The translations under genes were made by a program, and so were the position numbers. Of a stretch of 64,000 nucleotides of DNA, positions 54,201 to 64,000 are shown piece by piece (position 1 is the first letter of the stretch; each line of letters opens with the position of its first letter). Origin of the DNA: Fragilaria crotonensis (Eukaryota; Bacillariophyta; Fragilariophyceae; Fragilariales; Fragilariaceae); assembly GCA_022925895.1 (NCBI GenBank), contig JAKSYS010000052.1, positions 62,001-126,000 on the forward strand, given 5' to 3'. The notes under the pieces are model-generated. The model searched no databases. It had not been told where the DNA came from and saw only the letters and a program-made list of their open reading frames with translations.

Positions 54201-55654
54201 GCTGGTTCAGCTACACGGCATATCCCGAGAAGTAGAGGGATCAGGGCCGGGCATGCTGACCACTGGTTACTTCCGTCACCGTTTCCTTCTCTTTAGCGCG
54301 TTCCCAATAATCGGCAACATTTTGCATGCCCTTGCTGTTTCCGAGGGGTCAGTTGTCCTCGCAGTTTTCGGTCGCTTTCTTATTGGCTTCGGTTCGGCAG
54401 AATTGCTCCACAGGCAACTTCTTTCCAGCTGCCTCCCTGCACCACACGTAGTGTTTGAGTCCGCAAACTTGGTTCACTCCCACGTGTTCGGCGTATTCTG
54501 TGGCCTTGCGATCGGAGGGTTCCTTGCTCTGTTTGATGTGAACGTCAACGTTGCGACTATCAGTTCGCTACACAGTGGCAGTTATTTCATGGCCTGCTGC
54601 TTTTTTCATTGGGTTCAGCTCTTTCGATTGTTTCAGGAATCCAACGTTACAGAGGCAGGTCGATGTAGTCCTAATTATGACGACCTCGATGAGGAGTACG
54701 AAGCCAGTATCGACGAGAGCTCGGACACGGGGAGCCCAGACAGCCTATTCTTCGGATCAGGAATCAAAGCTCGAGACGACTCAAAGTCGATCCAGATAGA
54801 ACAACTAGAGGCAGCATACACGTCACCGAGGACTGCTGGGAAGAAAGAAAAGTTCCAGAAGGAGAAGCCCCGAGAAACGGATTCTTTGATTCCCAAGCAA
54901 GAAAAGAATCCTAGTGAGACAATGGCCAAGGCAAAAGCGAAGTCCTTCAGTTCGTTCAAGACATTCGCTCGACTTCGCAGGATACTCCTCTACAATGTGG
55001 GAAGTCCTGTTACACTCGCAGTGATAGTGTTTGTGCGAATCAGCCATGAAATGCTCTTCACGTCGTGCGCAATAATTACGAATCGGTACTTCCTTTGGAA
55101 TGGAAGTCAAGCCTGCCTTTGTTGGGAACCTTGGCAGCCGCTGTTCTCCTATAAACCACGCTGTAGAACGCATTTCCCGGAGCTATGACGAGCGAACTGT
55201 CATCAAGCGATCCGTGGTCATCACATTGATCGGACTCTGCATAATGGTGAACTACGTAAGCTTCATCAATTTGGTGATCCACCTTCGCGGTGTCTTCGAC
55301 CGAGCATCCGATAAAGGCTATTATTATCCGTACGATTGGATGATAGGTGCAGCTCAGTATCTCTGCGGGGTGTCGATCGCTTTCACAGGTATCACTGCAC
55401 TCGAGCCAACGACGCTGTCACTAATGTCCAAGTTGGCCCCCTCGCGAACAAAGAGCATCGCGATCAACTGCGGAACTGTCGTAACGATTCTGAGTCTAGC
55501 TGCTCGATGTATCGGAGATCTTCAAATCCTTGCCGTTGGGCTTTCGCATCGACTCATCAATACCGACATTGTGAACTCTCTGATTGTACCGTTGATTATC
55601 GCTTGCCTCGCAGCTGCCTACATTGTTCGACGCCACTTTTTCTTCTTAATTTAA
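51295..55654 (+). pseudogene. SPX-MFS transporter (vacuolar phosphate type), frame-broken
   Basis: An N-terminal SPX domain starts at ATG 51295 (MVGFGSSLRMARRTGWERAY, LDYETLKMLL), split by long acidic/Ser-rich loops. It resumes with AKARAITERFLGLLRAEVEK and ends with SRPLFQRIDHILGEDLLLLF and VNVIAVRKICRKHDRLLMNR. After a linker, MFS membrane spans begin (MNYYITHSTATAFVQGVGAH at 54085) and run to 55654. SPX domains sense inositol pyrophosphates, and SPX-MFS proteins load phosphate into vacuoles. One clear intron is 54013-54084 (GTAAGT). A second, about 52678-52748, is plausible. Other frame changes (near 52080-52130, 52580-52600 and 55110-55130) have no obvious intron. The last is in the sequence following NRYFLWNGSQA. 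The gene ends 26 bp from the stop of the convergent primase gene. Family certain; whether it is functional is doubtful. Confidence 0.75.
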
Positions 55655-55680
55655 GTAGAGAGCACTACATTTGTTTCACA

Positions 55681-57125
55681 TCAAAAATCCCCAGCTCTGG
55701 CAGCTCGTTCTTCCGCAATCTCTCGTTGTTGTTTTCGTAGGTCTTTCAGCATGGGTTCGAGAAAGTTTCGAATGAACGGCTCAAAGCTTTCCTTGAGACG
55801 AGTTTTCTGCCAGTCATGAGTGATTTTGCAATCTGGGTCCGCCTTGTTGTGTGAATCAAGCTCATCCATAAGTTCGGGTAAAGTAGGAACGCTGAACGGG
55901 TCGAAAGAATCGATCTTATCCGCTTGAATTGGAATACAGACACGACCAGTCTTGGGATGTACACAGAAAGGAGATTTCAACAAGTGATTCTGCATTTTTG
56001 ACACATTGATATCCAACCGAGGGTAGGTATGGCGAAAAACTGTCTCAGCTGCCCACGATTCCAACTTGTTCTTCTCCATGGTTGACATAGTCTTCGCTGC
56101 CTTGCCTCCGCCCTTGGCTTTGGAGACAAACACCTCAAGGTGCTGTTTCAGCTCCTCCCACTTTTCTACAGGCGTCGAGTCTGTCTTTCTCCACTTTTCC
56201 TCAAGATTTTCTCGAACGGCGTCCGCAGTGCTAGGAAGTGTCTTAAGCAAAGCCGTCCACTGCTGTTCGGTCGCCAAAACGCCGTGTCCCGACTTTGGAA
56301 TGATGTGCTTGATGAACATTGGTTCCAGTATGGATAAGGCACGCTGCATCATTGGATGCAGTGGCTGTGGAAGAGTGATATTTTTATTCTTGTCAGTGCC
56401 TAGGTTGACCTGAAAGAAAGCATTGATACAGGTGAGGAAAACGTACTTTGCATGGCGTTCTTCATTGACGAAACACTCACCTCAAAATAAGAAGCCACGG
56501 CACTTCTCGCTTCGTTGCTGAGCGTACGAGCCTTCTCGTCACACACCCAAGCGTGAACACCACGACGTCCACTGTAGAACCATGCAATATGCTTGAACCC
56601 AAAATCCTCGCGGAGACCCTTCTCCATAACCTTGACAGCCATTGTCATCATTTGCCAGCACCTTGTGCAAATGTTTGCCCCAGCGCACCCGCATTGACGA
56701 ACTTCGTCGTAGTCCGTGAGATCGATATCAAAGACTAGCTCACGTTGCTCTGTCTGAAACCCGTGTGCGATCGCTTTGTGATCTTTGGGAGGGTGTGAGA
56801 AAACGGCCCCAATATCAATCTTCATAGGTTTTCGTTGTAGAATAGCCGCCTGAAAGTCAGCTTGCTTGCTGTAAGATTGATAGCGAATATAGATTTCCTC
56901 ACCCCCAACATCAATTGTAAATGAGAATTCTCTCCTTGCGAATAGCTTCTCTGAGCTGGTGCCTGCGGGATCGTAGCTTAGCCAGTCAAACATGAGGTGG
57001 AACGGGAAAAGACGTGAATAATACATGGCGAGAAGCTCTGGCGAGAATACAACCGCGTTTTTCTTCACTTCGGTGCCTCTCTCCGTCACAGCGGACTCCA
57101 TTGGAGTAGCGTCGGCGGCTGTCAT
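55681..57125 (-). CDS. PRIM1: DNA primase catalytic (small) subunit, PRIM1/Pri1
   Basis: The primase of the DNA polymerase alpha-primase complex, which makes RNA primers in the nucleus. Exon 1 is 57125-56481 and exon 2 is 56409-55681, with a 71-bp GT-AG intron in phase 0, giving 457 residues, a normal length. Residues 128-140 hold the catalytic acidic motif RELVFDIDLTDYD (Asp133 and Asp135). A zinc motif follows (CGCAGANICTRCW, residues 145-157), then the conserved IAWFYSGRRGVHAWVCDEKA with the nucleotide-binding SGRRGVH. Exon 2 carries the helical C-terminus, including HTYPRLDINVSKMQNHLLKS and PFCVHPKTGRVCIP, typical of the family. The ATG at 57125 was chosen because it gives the usual N-terminal length; the frame is open further upstream but unlike the family. 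This gene has no frame problem, in contrast to its neighbours to the left. Confidence 0.95.
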
Positions 57126-57952
57126 GATACCTGATACTAGAACACTTTCGGTTTGTTCTCGATCGCTCGTGGTGTCGAAAATGACAAAGATCAAGGTTCT
57201 TGTACCTTGACTGCAATGTGGTGAGGACCCTGCCGGTACAATAAGGATCCCCTCTTGGTATAGGAGGTACCATAGTAGAGTTTGAATCAACGAAGATATT
57301 TGGCGCGAAAAATGTTTTATCCCATATCCCTAACATAAGTGAGGAATGTCATGATGTCATCCTTCGTACGTCACAAGTCACAACTGGTCGTCGGTCGTCG
57401 AATTTGAACCAGCGTCGGTTTTTCAGTAATTCTTGAATAAGCATATATATTAAAATATTTATATTGAAACGAACTTTCAAAAAATCGACTCCGCCCCTCC
57501 CTGCCTGCGATCATCTTAATTGCAGTACAACAATACTGTATAATAATATACACTCGGAGTAGAACAGCATTACATCATACATGTAGAACCTATTAAATAG
57601 TCGGAGTACGCACTAATCGCCAAAACAGATCCAATAATTGGTGACCCGCGTGCTCGCCCAGAAGGAGCGCCCTGACCCTATGCATGCATCATACTCGGCG
57701 TACAGCATGCGGTATGCACAGATCCAATTTTTTCTTCGTTCTCCGAGGCAGTAATTACTGGTCACTCATCCGACCGCTGCTGGTGAATTCGGAGTAGGTC
57801 TCTAGTAGTAGAGTAGAGAAAGTGGAAAAAGCTAGCTTTCAACAACTCCAACCACAATTGTTACAACTTGCACTCGACCGGGGTGCTGGAAGTTGTAACC
57901 CCCCTGAAGGCGAAGTACGGCGCTCGTCGCTGCACCAACGATCCCTAGCGTC
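57126..57952. other. Intergenic region upstream of primase
   Basis: Primase promoter expected at its left end. AT-rich stretch at 57440-57560 with TATATATTAAAATATTTATA. GTAC words near 57600. No gene seen. Confidence 0.45.
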
Positions 57953-58216
57953 ATGGATCATCGCTACGATGAAGATTTTGAAGGTATACAAAAAATGACC
58001 AAGCAAATGAAACTGTCATCGAGTCCAACGACAGTTGCCACAGTCCCTCCCTCTGCTATGCAAGTCCCTTCGCTAATCCAGATTCCTATATCATCGCTTG
58101 AGTCAGAGTCTATGTTGGTATCATCAATGTCATCTACTTCGTTGACACCGGTGGCTGACTCAAGGGATACCAAAAGAAAGCGACATCGAAGGTCAAACTT
58201 CGTCCTTGTTGGATAA
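57953..58216 (+). CDS. Small hypothetical protein
   Basis: An 87-residue ORF from ATG 57953: an acidic start (MDHRYDEDFEGIQKMTKQMK), a Ser/Thr/Pro/Val-rich middle (SSSPTTVATVPPSAMQVPSL) and a basic end (SRDTKRKRHRRSNFVLVG). Coding-like sequence seems to continue in another frame (DQLFERRLNTRVDFLM, then LNPLNQDLSTLNPDEWE) to about 58350, so it may be the front of a longer, broken or spliced gene. No family recognised. Confidence 0.35.
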   Translation: MDHRYDEDFEGIQKMTKQMKLSSSPTTVATVPPSAMQVPSLIQIPISSLESESMLVSSMSSTSLTPVADSRDTKRKRHRRSNFVLVG

Positions 58217-59799
58217 GGGGAGCCTATCATGATGGAACACGATCGGACCAACTTTTTGAAAGAAGATTGAATACAAGAGTTGATTTCTTGATGTGTCAAC
58301 TCAACCCGCTAAACCAAGATTTGTCTACGTTGAACCCCGACGAATGGGAGCATGGCATTTCATAACCGAAAAAGTGACTGCATGCAAAATAGATAGATTC
58401 ACGGCTCATATGTAATATGTACCAATAGACGACCTACATTTCTTTTTGTTTGTCAAAACAAACATCTCGTCTTATAAGTTAATGTGTGTACTGTTTCAAA
58501 GGGGGTGGTCGCCTTTCTGCTTACGGATAATTTTCTTAGCTTCTCCCCGGCGATCAAGACGCTCTGCGGAGTTGGACCTCTGGGGACTATAGAAGGTTGG
58601 GGATCCACATGAAAGAGAGTTCCTATCGAAACAATGAGGCCCATTCCTAGTGTTCGTATTGTTCCTATTCCCAACTCCGCATTGGTACTTGTACTTTGAG
58701 GATCGAGTCCCTGCCTTTCCAATCGCTCCATAATCAACATTGGACCATCTTCATGGGTCATGAAGATACCAGCTGGAGTGGTATGCGTGTTCTGAGCATG
58801 CACACGTTACGCACCTTTGATATTCAATGGAGAAGGGAGGACCTTCCCTCGATGTTTGCACTTCTCTGAGGGCACATTGTGTTTGATCGAGACTCCGCGT
58901 AGTTGTTGACTTTCGGTAGCTGATACCACCGGTCGCCGGAAGCGGGTATCGTTCTGGGTACTTCGAGTGCTGCATTGTTCAGAGTCGGACCGTGCGTACG
59001 GACTCTGGACAATATTCTGGAAGCACTCTGTGAACGGAGTACCTGGTACATGTTGTTAGCTGTTACTCCTTCAGCTCAACAACTTTCAACGGTTCGCCAT
59101 CATTCAGTTAGAGGAGTTGGAGCGGAGTATCATCTATATCGTGTTTCCTTAGAGGAGTTGGAGCGGAGTATCATCTATATCGTGTTCCCTTGCCGATCGG
59201 AAGCCAATATCCTTGTCGTAGGGAAATTCATCGACATCGCGGAAAAAGCTATGCAAGACTTGTGGCTAAATATGATGTGACTATATATGACTTGTCACTT
59301 CTACCATACTGCGATCTTGGCAGTGCGATGTAGTAGGGCGTACTCCGTACATGTACAGTTCGTTATATCAAACTCCGAGTACACTCTCTAGAGTAGTATT
59401 TGTTTTCGCCTGGTCATGGTACTTGTATCATACTAGGTAGGTTGTAGTAGTCTCAAGGCTCAAATAATAATTCTGTGCATTTCTGCTTGCCAAACCACCA
59501 CAAGGAGTTTTTATTATTATATACAGTATTATGTCATACGTACCAGCTGAAAGTTGAGAAACAGCAACCAACTACAGTACCAGGTAGCAGTACCTTGTGC
59601 TTGGTACTACTACAAGAGTAACTAGGAAATATAATAACGCAGGATGTTACCGTAGGGTTTGGTACAGAATGTACGCACGGGAAAATCTACTGCAAGACAT
59701 CCGACAAGACTGTCCTATTTTATGCCAAGTGCCAAGTGCCAAGTGCGCAGTAGACATGATGCACGCAAAATGTATATTCATGTCACTATTTCTAACCAA
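58217..59799. other. Gene-poor region with a short tandem duplication
   Basis: Several short ORFs on both strands but none with recognisable motifs. Contains the 41-bp duplication at 59108-59189. 59330-59600 is GTAC-rich spacer. Confidence 0.35.
59108..59189. repeat. 41-bp direct tandem duplication
   Basis: Two adjacent copies of a unit starting TTAGAGGAGTTGGAGCGGAG, 59108-59148 and 59149-59189, nearly identical. 41 is not a multiple of three, so it shifts any reading frame across it. Confidence 0.85.
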
Positions 59800-60799
59800 C
59801 ATATTCCACCACAAGTCAATCAATTCTCGTCCAATTGCTGAATTTGAAGCAGATCCAAGACCACGGAAGTACCTCGAAACTTACTGCGTACTCAGATTGT
59901 TCCCAAGTCCATTTTTCCGAAATTCCAACTTCAACAGGCAACGACATCCATGGCATCCGGACTCTACATCTTGATGACATATTCGACCACAAGTCGATCA
60001 ATTCTCGTCCAATTGCTGAATTTGAAGCAGATCCAAGACCACGGAAGCACCTCAAAACTTACTGCGTACTCAGATTGTTCCCAAGTCCATTTTTCCGAAA
60101 TTCCAACTTCAACAGGCGACGACATCCATGGCATCCGGACTCTACATCTTGATGACATATTCGACCACAAGTCGATCAATTCTCGTTCAATTGCAGAATT
60201 TGAAGCAGATCCAAGACCACGGAAGCACCTCGAAACTTACTGCGTACTCAGATTGTTCCCAAGTCCATTTTTCCGAAATTCCAACTTCAACAGGCGACGA
60301 CATCCATGGCATCCGGACTCTACAACTTGACAACAGATTCAACCACAAGTCAATCAATTCTCGTCCGATTGCAGAATTTGAAGCAGATCCAAGACCACGG
60401 AAGCACCTCAAAACTTACTGCGTACTCAGATTGTTCCCAAGTCCATTTTTCCGAAATTCCAACTTCAACAGGCGACGACATCCATGGCATCCGGACTCTA
60501 CATCTTGATGACATATTCGACCACAAGTCGACCAATTCTCGTCCAATTGCAGAATTTGAAGCAGATCCAAGACCACAGAAGTACCTCAAAACTTACTGCG
60601 TACTCAGATTGTTCCCAAGTCCATTTTTTCCGAAATTCCAACTTCAACAGGCGACGACATCCATGGCATCCGGACTCTACAACTTGACAACAGATTCGAC
60701 CACAAGTCAATCAATTCTCGTCCGATTGCAGAATTTGAAGCAGATCCAAGACCAGGGAAGTACCTCAAAACTTACTGCGTACTCAGATTGTTCCCAAGC
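59800..60799. repeat. 178-bp tandem repeat array, about 5.6 copies
   Basis: The word TCCATGGCATCCGGACTCTA recurs at 59947, 60125, 60303, 60481 and 60660, giving a period of 178 bp (179 once). Copies differ at only a few positions. The left edge grades out near 59800 and the right edge breaks off after TTGTTCCCAAG near 60799. Because 178 is not divisible by three, the long overlapping ORFs on both strands are by-products of the repeat, each changing frame from copy to copy. A local minisatellite or satellite-like array; no function evident. Confidence 0.88.
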
Positions 60800-61485
60800 A
60801 AAACCAGCCATCAGCATGATTGCCAAATGTAGTTGTTGTGACTGTCGCTGGTATGTGAGAACTACGATACAAAGTACCACCGAGAAAGTGTCTTCAAGTA
60901 ACGTTTTACTTACGGCAGAAGTAACATTTCTGCACCATTTTTGAGTACCCACAGCGTTACGGAATCATTGAAAATACCATTCAATTCAGTAGGAATTACG
61001 CGCAAGAATACTGCTGCCTTCAGAGGGGTATTTCAGATTTACGTAGAGCGCCTCGTAGCATATAGTATCGATGAGGAAAGATCTACTACCGTAACGTTAC
61101 TTTAGTAACGTTTACGATCTAATACTCCAGTATATGCAAAAATGGTACTACCGTGTCGCGGACTTCGCATTCCATTAAATTACCAAAAAGTTGGTATCCA
61201 TGGCACACTCACAGAGTATCTCCAAGAACTTGGTGGTACTAGTACCTTGTACTAGTAGTCCCTTGGTCATGGAGGCTCCCATATGGCTGGGTGCAAATAA
61301 AAAGTACTTTGGATAGCCATCGTAGCTCTCGTACAATATATTTTTAGTTATCAATTTGTCTATGATGAACACCAGAAAGATTTCTGTATAAAGAAGCTAC
61401 GATATTGAATATTTTGAAAGCACGCTCTTCTGAATTCGCAGACGAGAGAAGTGTCTCATTCTTCCCAAAAAAAGCACATCATCAC
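60800..61485. other. Spacer between tandem array and DDE transposon
   Basis: No gene seen. Near 61080-61120 there is a TAACGTTACTTTAGTAACGTT-like palindromic stretch; GTAC words near 61230-61250. The right terminal repeat of the transposon could lie here but was not recognised. Confidence 0.35.
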
Positions 61486-63984
61486 TCATCCATTCATTGC
61501 CTCCATGATGAACTTGTAGTCAAAGTCAAATGCGCAACGGTGGGTTTTGAAGTTGTTGATCAACTTGTCAACAGCCACCGGGCCATACTTGAGGCAATCA
61601 TGGCGAGTTTGAGCATCGACTTGTCCTGAATCAATAGCATGGTAAGCCATCAAGTATTGTCGTGCCCGACGTGCGTATTTTCTGACTCTCTCAATGGTTA
61701 TTACTTCTTCTGACAGGCAATGATGTAGACTGGATTTGAAGTTGTCCTTCCCTCTCTTTTCAGCAAGGCTAAACCGTCGATATTCGCCCTTTGCCCCGCC
61801 CCAGATGTACTCCACACCCTCTCCTGCGAGTTCGGCGTGGCACTTTGGTGTCAGGAGAACCTCGGTACCGAGACGCTTTGCAATGTGCTGAAGCATTCTC
61901 TTCGTTGACAAAGTCGTGACATAAACCCATGATATGCCGTAAGTTTGTACTGTAGTCAACAACAGTCCCAAAGTCGCCCTTCTTTCCGGTAAGTGAGTAC
62001 TGCTTGACCCTTGTGCTGTCAATTTTCCTCGCTCCACAACACTTGTAATAACCCCTTCGCTTTCCCCATCCAACCCTCCTTGATTTTTCAGCTGTTCTTG
62101 TGCATGCAATGTCATTAGCTCTGCAAAGGTCAACCAGTTCTCGTTTGTTTTTACCTTTTGTCAATATGCCTCGGCTTCGAAGTTCAAGCTCAAGTTCCGC
62201 TCGATTGCGTTCGATAACGTTCTCGACAGGTCTCGAGATTGGAATCTGATGTTGTCGACAGAGATCCCTCAACTGTCTTGTAGTTCTTTGTGAAGTGGCA
62301 TCCTCCTCCGCAATGCCTTTCTTTCCAAGCTCTTCCTTCATTTCGGTGTTTGTGAGTTTCACGTTGTTAAACGTGCCGTATCGCTTGTCGCGACGGCATT
62401 CATCTCTCTGAGAATCCGAAAGCCAGAACGGACCACTATCTGATTCGCTGAAGACAAGCGACTGTGTATCTCCAGGCTCCAAGGTTCGGGGGAAGCTGCC
62501 GAGGTATCCCTCTTCTTGTTCGATAAGCGTTGTTCGCATGTGCGTTGCCTTCCCTCCGTAAGAACGATTCATCCGAAGATGGTTGAGACCATCGGGTCTT
62601 TGTTTTGCATGCCCTGAACTGTGATCAAAAAGAAAAATGAAGTCGTATTGTGGATGCATGACTCGTAGTACATCAACTGCATCCTCGAATTGGATAACCA
62701 TGTTGTTGTAATTCCAATAGCCCTCCCGATTCTCACCATACTCGAAGAATAAGAGGAATGGAGACTTGGATTTTGTAAGTGGCATTTTTTTCGAGCATCC
62801 GTGTACTTCGATTGCTGCTTCTTCATCTGCATATACTTGTCCTGACCGTTGCTCATTCACTTCGTCCAGAACCATATCGCTTATCTCGCGAATAATCCCA
62901 TGCTCTCTTGTTACAAATGCAGAGACCATTATTCCTGAGCCTTCGTCCTTCGGTAGAAGGGCTCGTTGGCCACCTGGAGCGACCCACATCTTGTGGGAGA
63001 AGAGGAACTGCTTAAAGATGGCCTCATCTTGGCCAACATAGATCACAGGTTTTGCGGCAATCGGCTTTCGAATGCTTAGGTTTCCGCCAAAGGGATACCC
63101 AGCTAATTTTTCTTCAAAATGATACGAGACGTCAACATGATACTCAATCATGTCTATCCCGTCATCATCAACATAGATGTAACCGCAATTAGTTGGAATT
63201 TGTTCAAGACTTTCCATTCTTTTCGATTCTTCCAATGTCATCTGTATCCATCGGTGTGCTTGCACTTCACTTGCTAGGTACTTCCTCGTGAACACTGGGC
63301 GGTACGCAAGGGTCTCGGGTCTCTCGTGACCGTCGACGAAGTAGTGCTTTTCCCGCTTCTTAAATCGGAAGCCAACAGCATACATCCATCTTGCGATTGT
63401 AGTGATTCCTAGGGTCTTGAGGCCATATCTTTGGAGAAACAAATCCTTTAGAGTGTTAGGAGGAACCTCTACTGTATCAAGGACTAGACTTGGGGTCGGT
63501 GCGTTGTCGTTTGCACAAGTACTAGCATTGGTATCTTGTCGCTCCGTACCATCATCATCAAACAAACCATTCAGTACTGCTTTTGACAAAAGCTTCGGAA
63601 GGAGGTCTTGATGCACAAAGTTGTACATTAATTCAACGCAAAGATCTTGAATGTGCGCCACCCCATGTTTCTTGAATGCCTCCAACGCATCCGGATTGTC
63701 GCGAAAGAACGGTGGAATCAGCAGCTTCGCCTCCGGAGTCGAACAAAGAAATGTCGGTGTTTCGCCAGTTTCCTATGCCATCTTGCTAATGTTCTAAAGT
63801 TTGTATAGTACTCAATTCCAACATCATTCATTCGCTCAATTGCAAACACGAGGCATTTCTTCCATGTCCATTGTGTCTTCATGTCACCGGTAACGTGGCA
63901 TACAAATTGCCGTAAGGCCAAGGCAATGTACATACTCCGCAATCGCAGTGTGTATGTCTGATTCGAGTAGGGGCATGTCTCCAT
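61486..63984 (-). mobile_element. DDE transposase (IS630/Tc1-mariner-like) with SAP-like inserts, frame-broken, runs toward the right window edge
   Basis: The main ORF (63685-61769, 638 codons) has a helical N-terminal part, then the first catalytic Asp in VYVGQDEAIFKQF (D220), a block WVAPGGQRALLPKDEGSGIM, and the second Asp in FIFLFDHSSGHAK (D354). Residues about 444-477 and 495-524 resemble SAP DNA-binding motifs (LELELRSRGILTKGKNKREL). The closing part is in another frame (61486-62133) and has AGEGVEYIWGGAKGEYRRF, whose Glu matches the third acidic residue of the IS630/mariner class (as in NPIEYVW). The switch is near 61900 (GAAGAGAATGC). A second break near 63745 separates the N-terminal ORF (63718-63984). 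So the copy has at least two breaks. Its start may lie beyond base 64000. Superfamily inferred from motif order. Confidence 0.68.
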
Positions 63985-64000
63985 GCTCCAAGACCCTGGC

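Noticed and set aside
58453-59051. Several 75-116 residue ORFs on the minus strand
   Set aside because: They overlap each other in different frames, show no domains, and none has a supporting neighbour or splice pattern.
59816-60952. Overlapping ORFs of 70-212 residues on both strands
   Set aside because: They are by-products of the 178-bp tandem array; the period is not a multiple of three, so each ORF just tracks a frame from copy to copy.
1-64000. CRISPR arrays, bacterial operons or prophage
   Set aside because: No short regular repeats with unique spacers, and the genes are spliced eukaryotic ones.

Overview
The window reads as nuclear DNA of a diatom, probably a pennate one. Evidence: intron-poor protein genes carrying short GT-AG introns (about 60-95 bp, a few near 235 bp); a carbamoyl-phosphate synthase tail of the urea-cycle type; an SPX-MFS transporter, a Tudor-SN protein and pairs of secreted membrane proteins of a kind typical of diatoms; and transposases resembling ones I associate with diatom genomes. 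Intergenic DNA is full of GTAC-centred palindromes. The assignment is inference; no marker gene is present.

Region 1 (1-21.3 kb) is gene-dense and mostly in good frame: carbamoyl-phosphate synthase C-terminus (+), an EF-hand cation/calcium exchanger (-), a steroid 5-alpha-reductase-like enzyme (-), a HEAT-repeat protein (+), oligopeptidase B (+), a small secreted or organelle-targeted protein (-), a dead MULE transposon (11.9-13.1 kb), Tudor-SN with four exons (+), and two head-to-head single-pass secreted or membrane proteins (17.2-21.3 kb).

Region 2 (21.7-42.5 kb) is mobile DNA. A 711-bp MITE sits inside or beside a broken short ORF. Next comes a large DNA-transposon block at 22.6-31.4 kb: a transposase (+), then on the - strand a cysteine-rich protein, a protein with an HxD...H pattern suggestive of an Fe(II)/2-oxoglutarate oxygenase fold and a protein built of 51-residue tandem repeats, and finally an arginine/serine-rich repeat protein on the + strand. 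From 32.5 to 42.5 kb lies a tyrosine-recombinase retroelement (a fossil) with A1-ORFs-B1-A2-B2 split direct repeats, as in PAT/Ngaro elements. It carries a nested 626-bp hAT-type MITE with a perfect 8-bp target duplication.

Region 3 (42.8-57.1 kb) is host DNA again: carotenoid oxygenase (+), a PDZ plus CRAL-TRIO protein (+), a multi-pass membrane protein (-), the N-terminal asparagine amidase NTAN1 (+), an SPX-MFS transporter (+), and the DNA primase catalytic subunit (-). All except primase have one or more single-base frame changes, several at short homopolymers, so they are either decaying or carry assembly errors.

Region 4 (57.1-64 kb) is gene-poor: a 178-bp tandem array at 59.8-60.8 kb and a DDE transposon (-) that runs to the right edge and has SAP-like DNA-binding motifs inserted between catalytic acidic residues.
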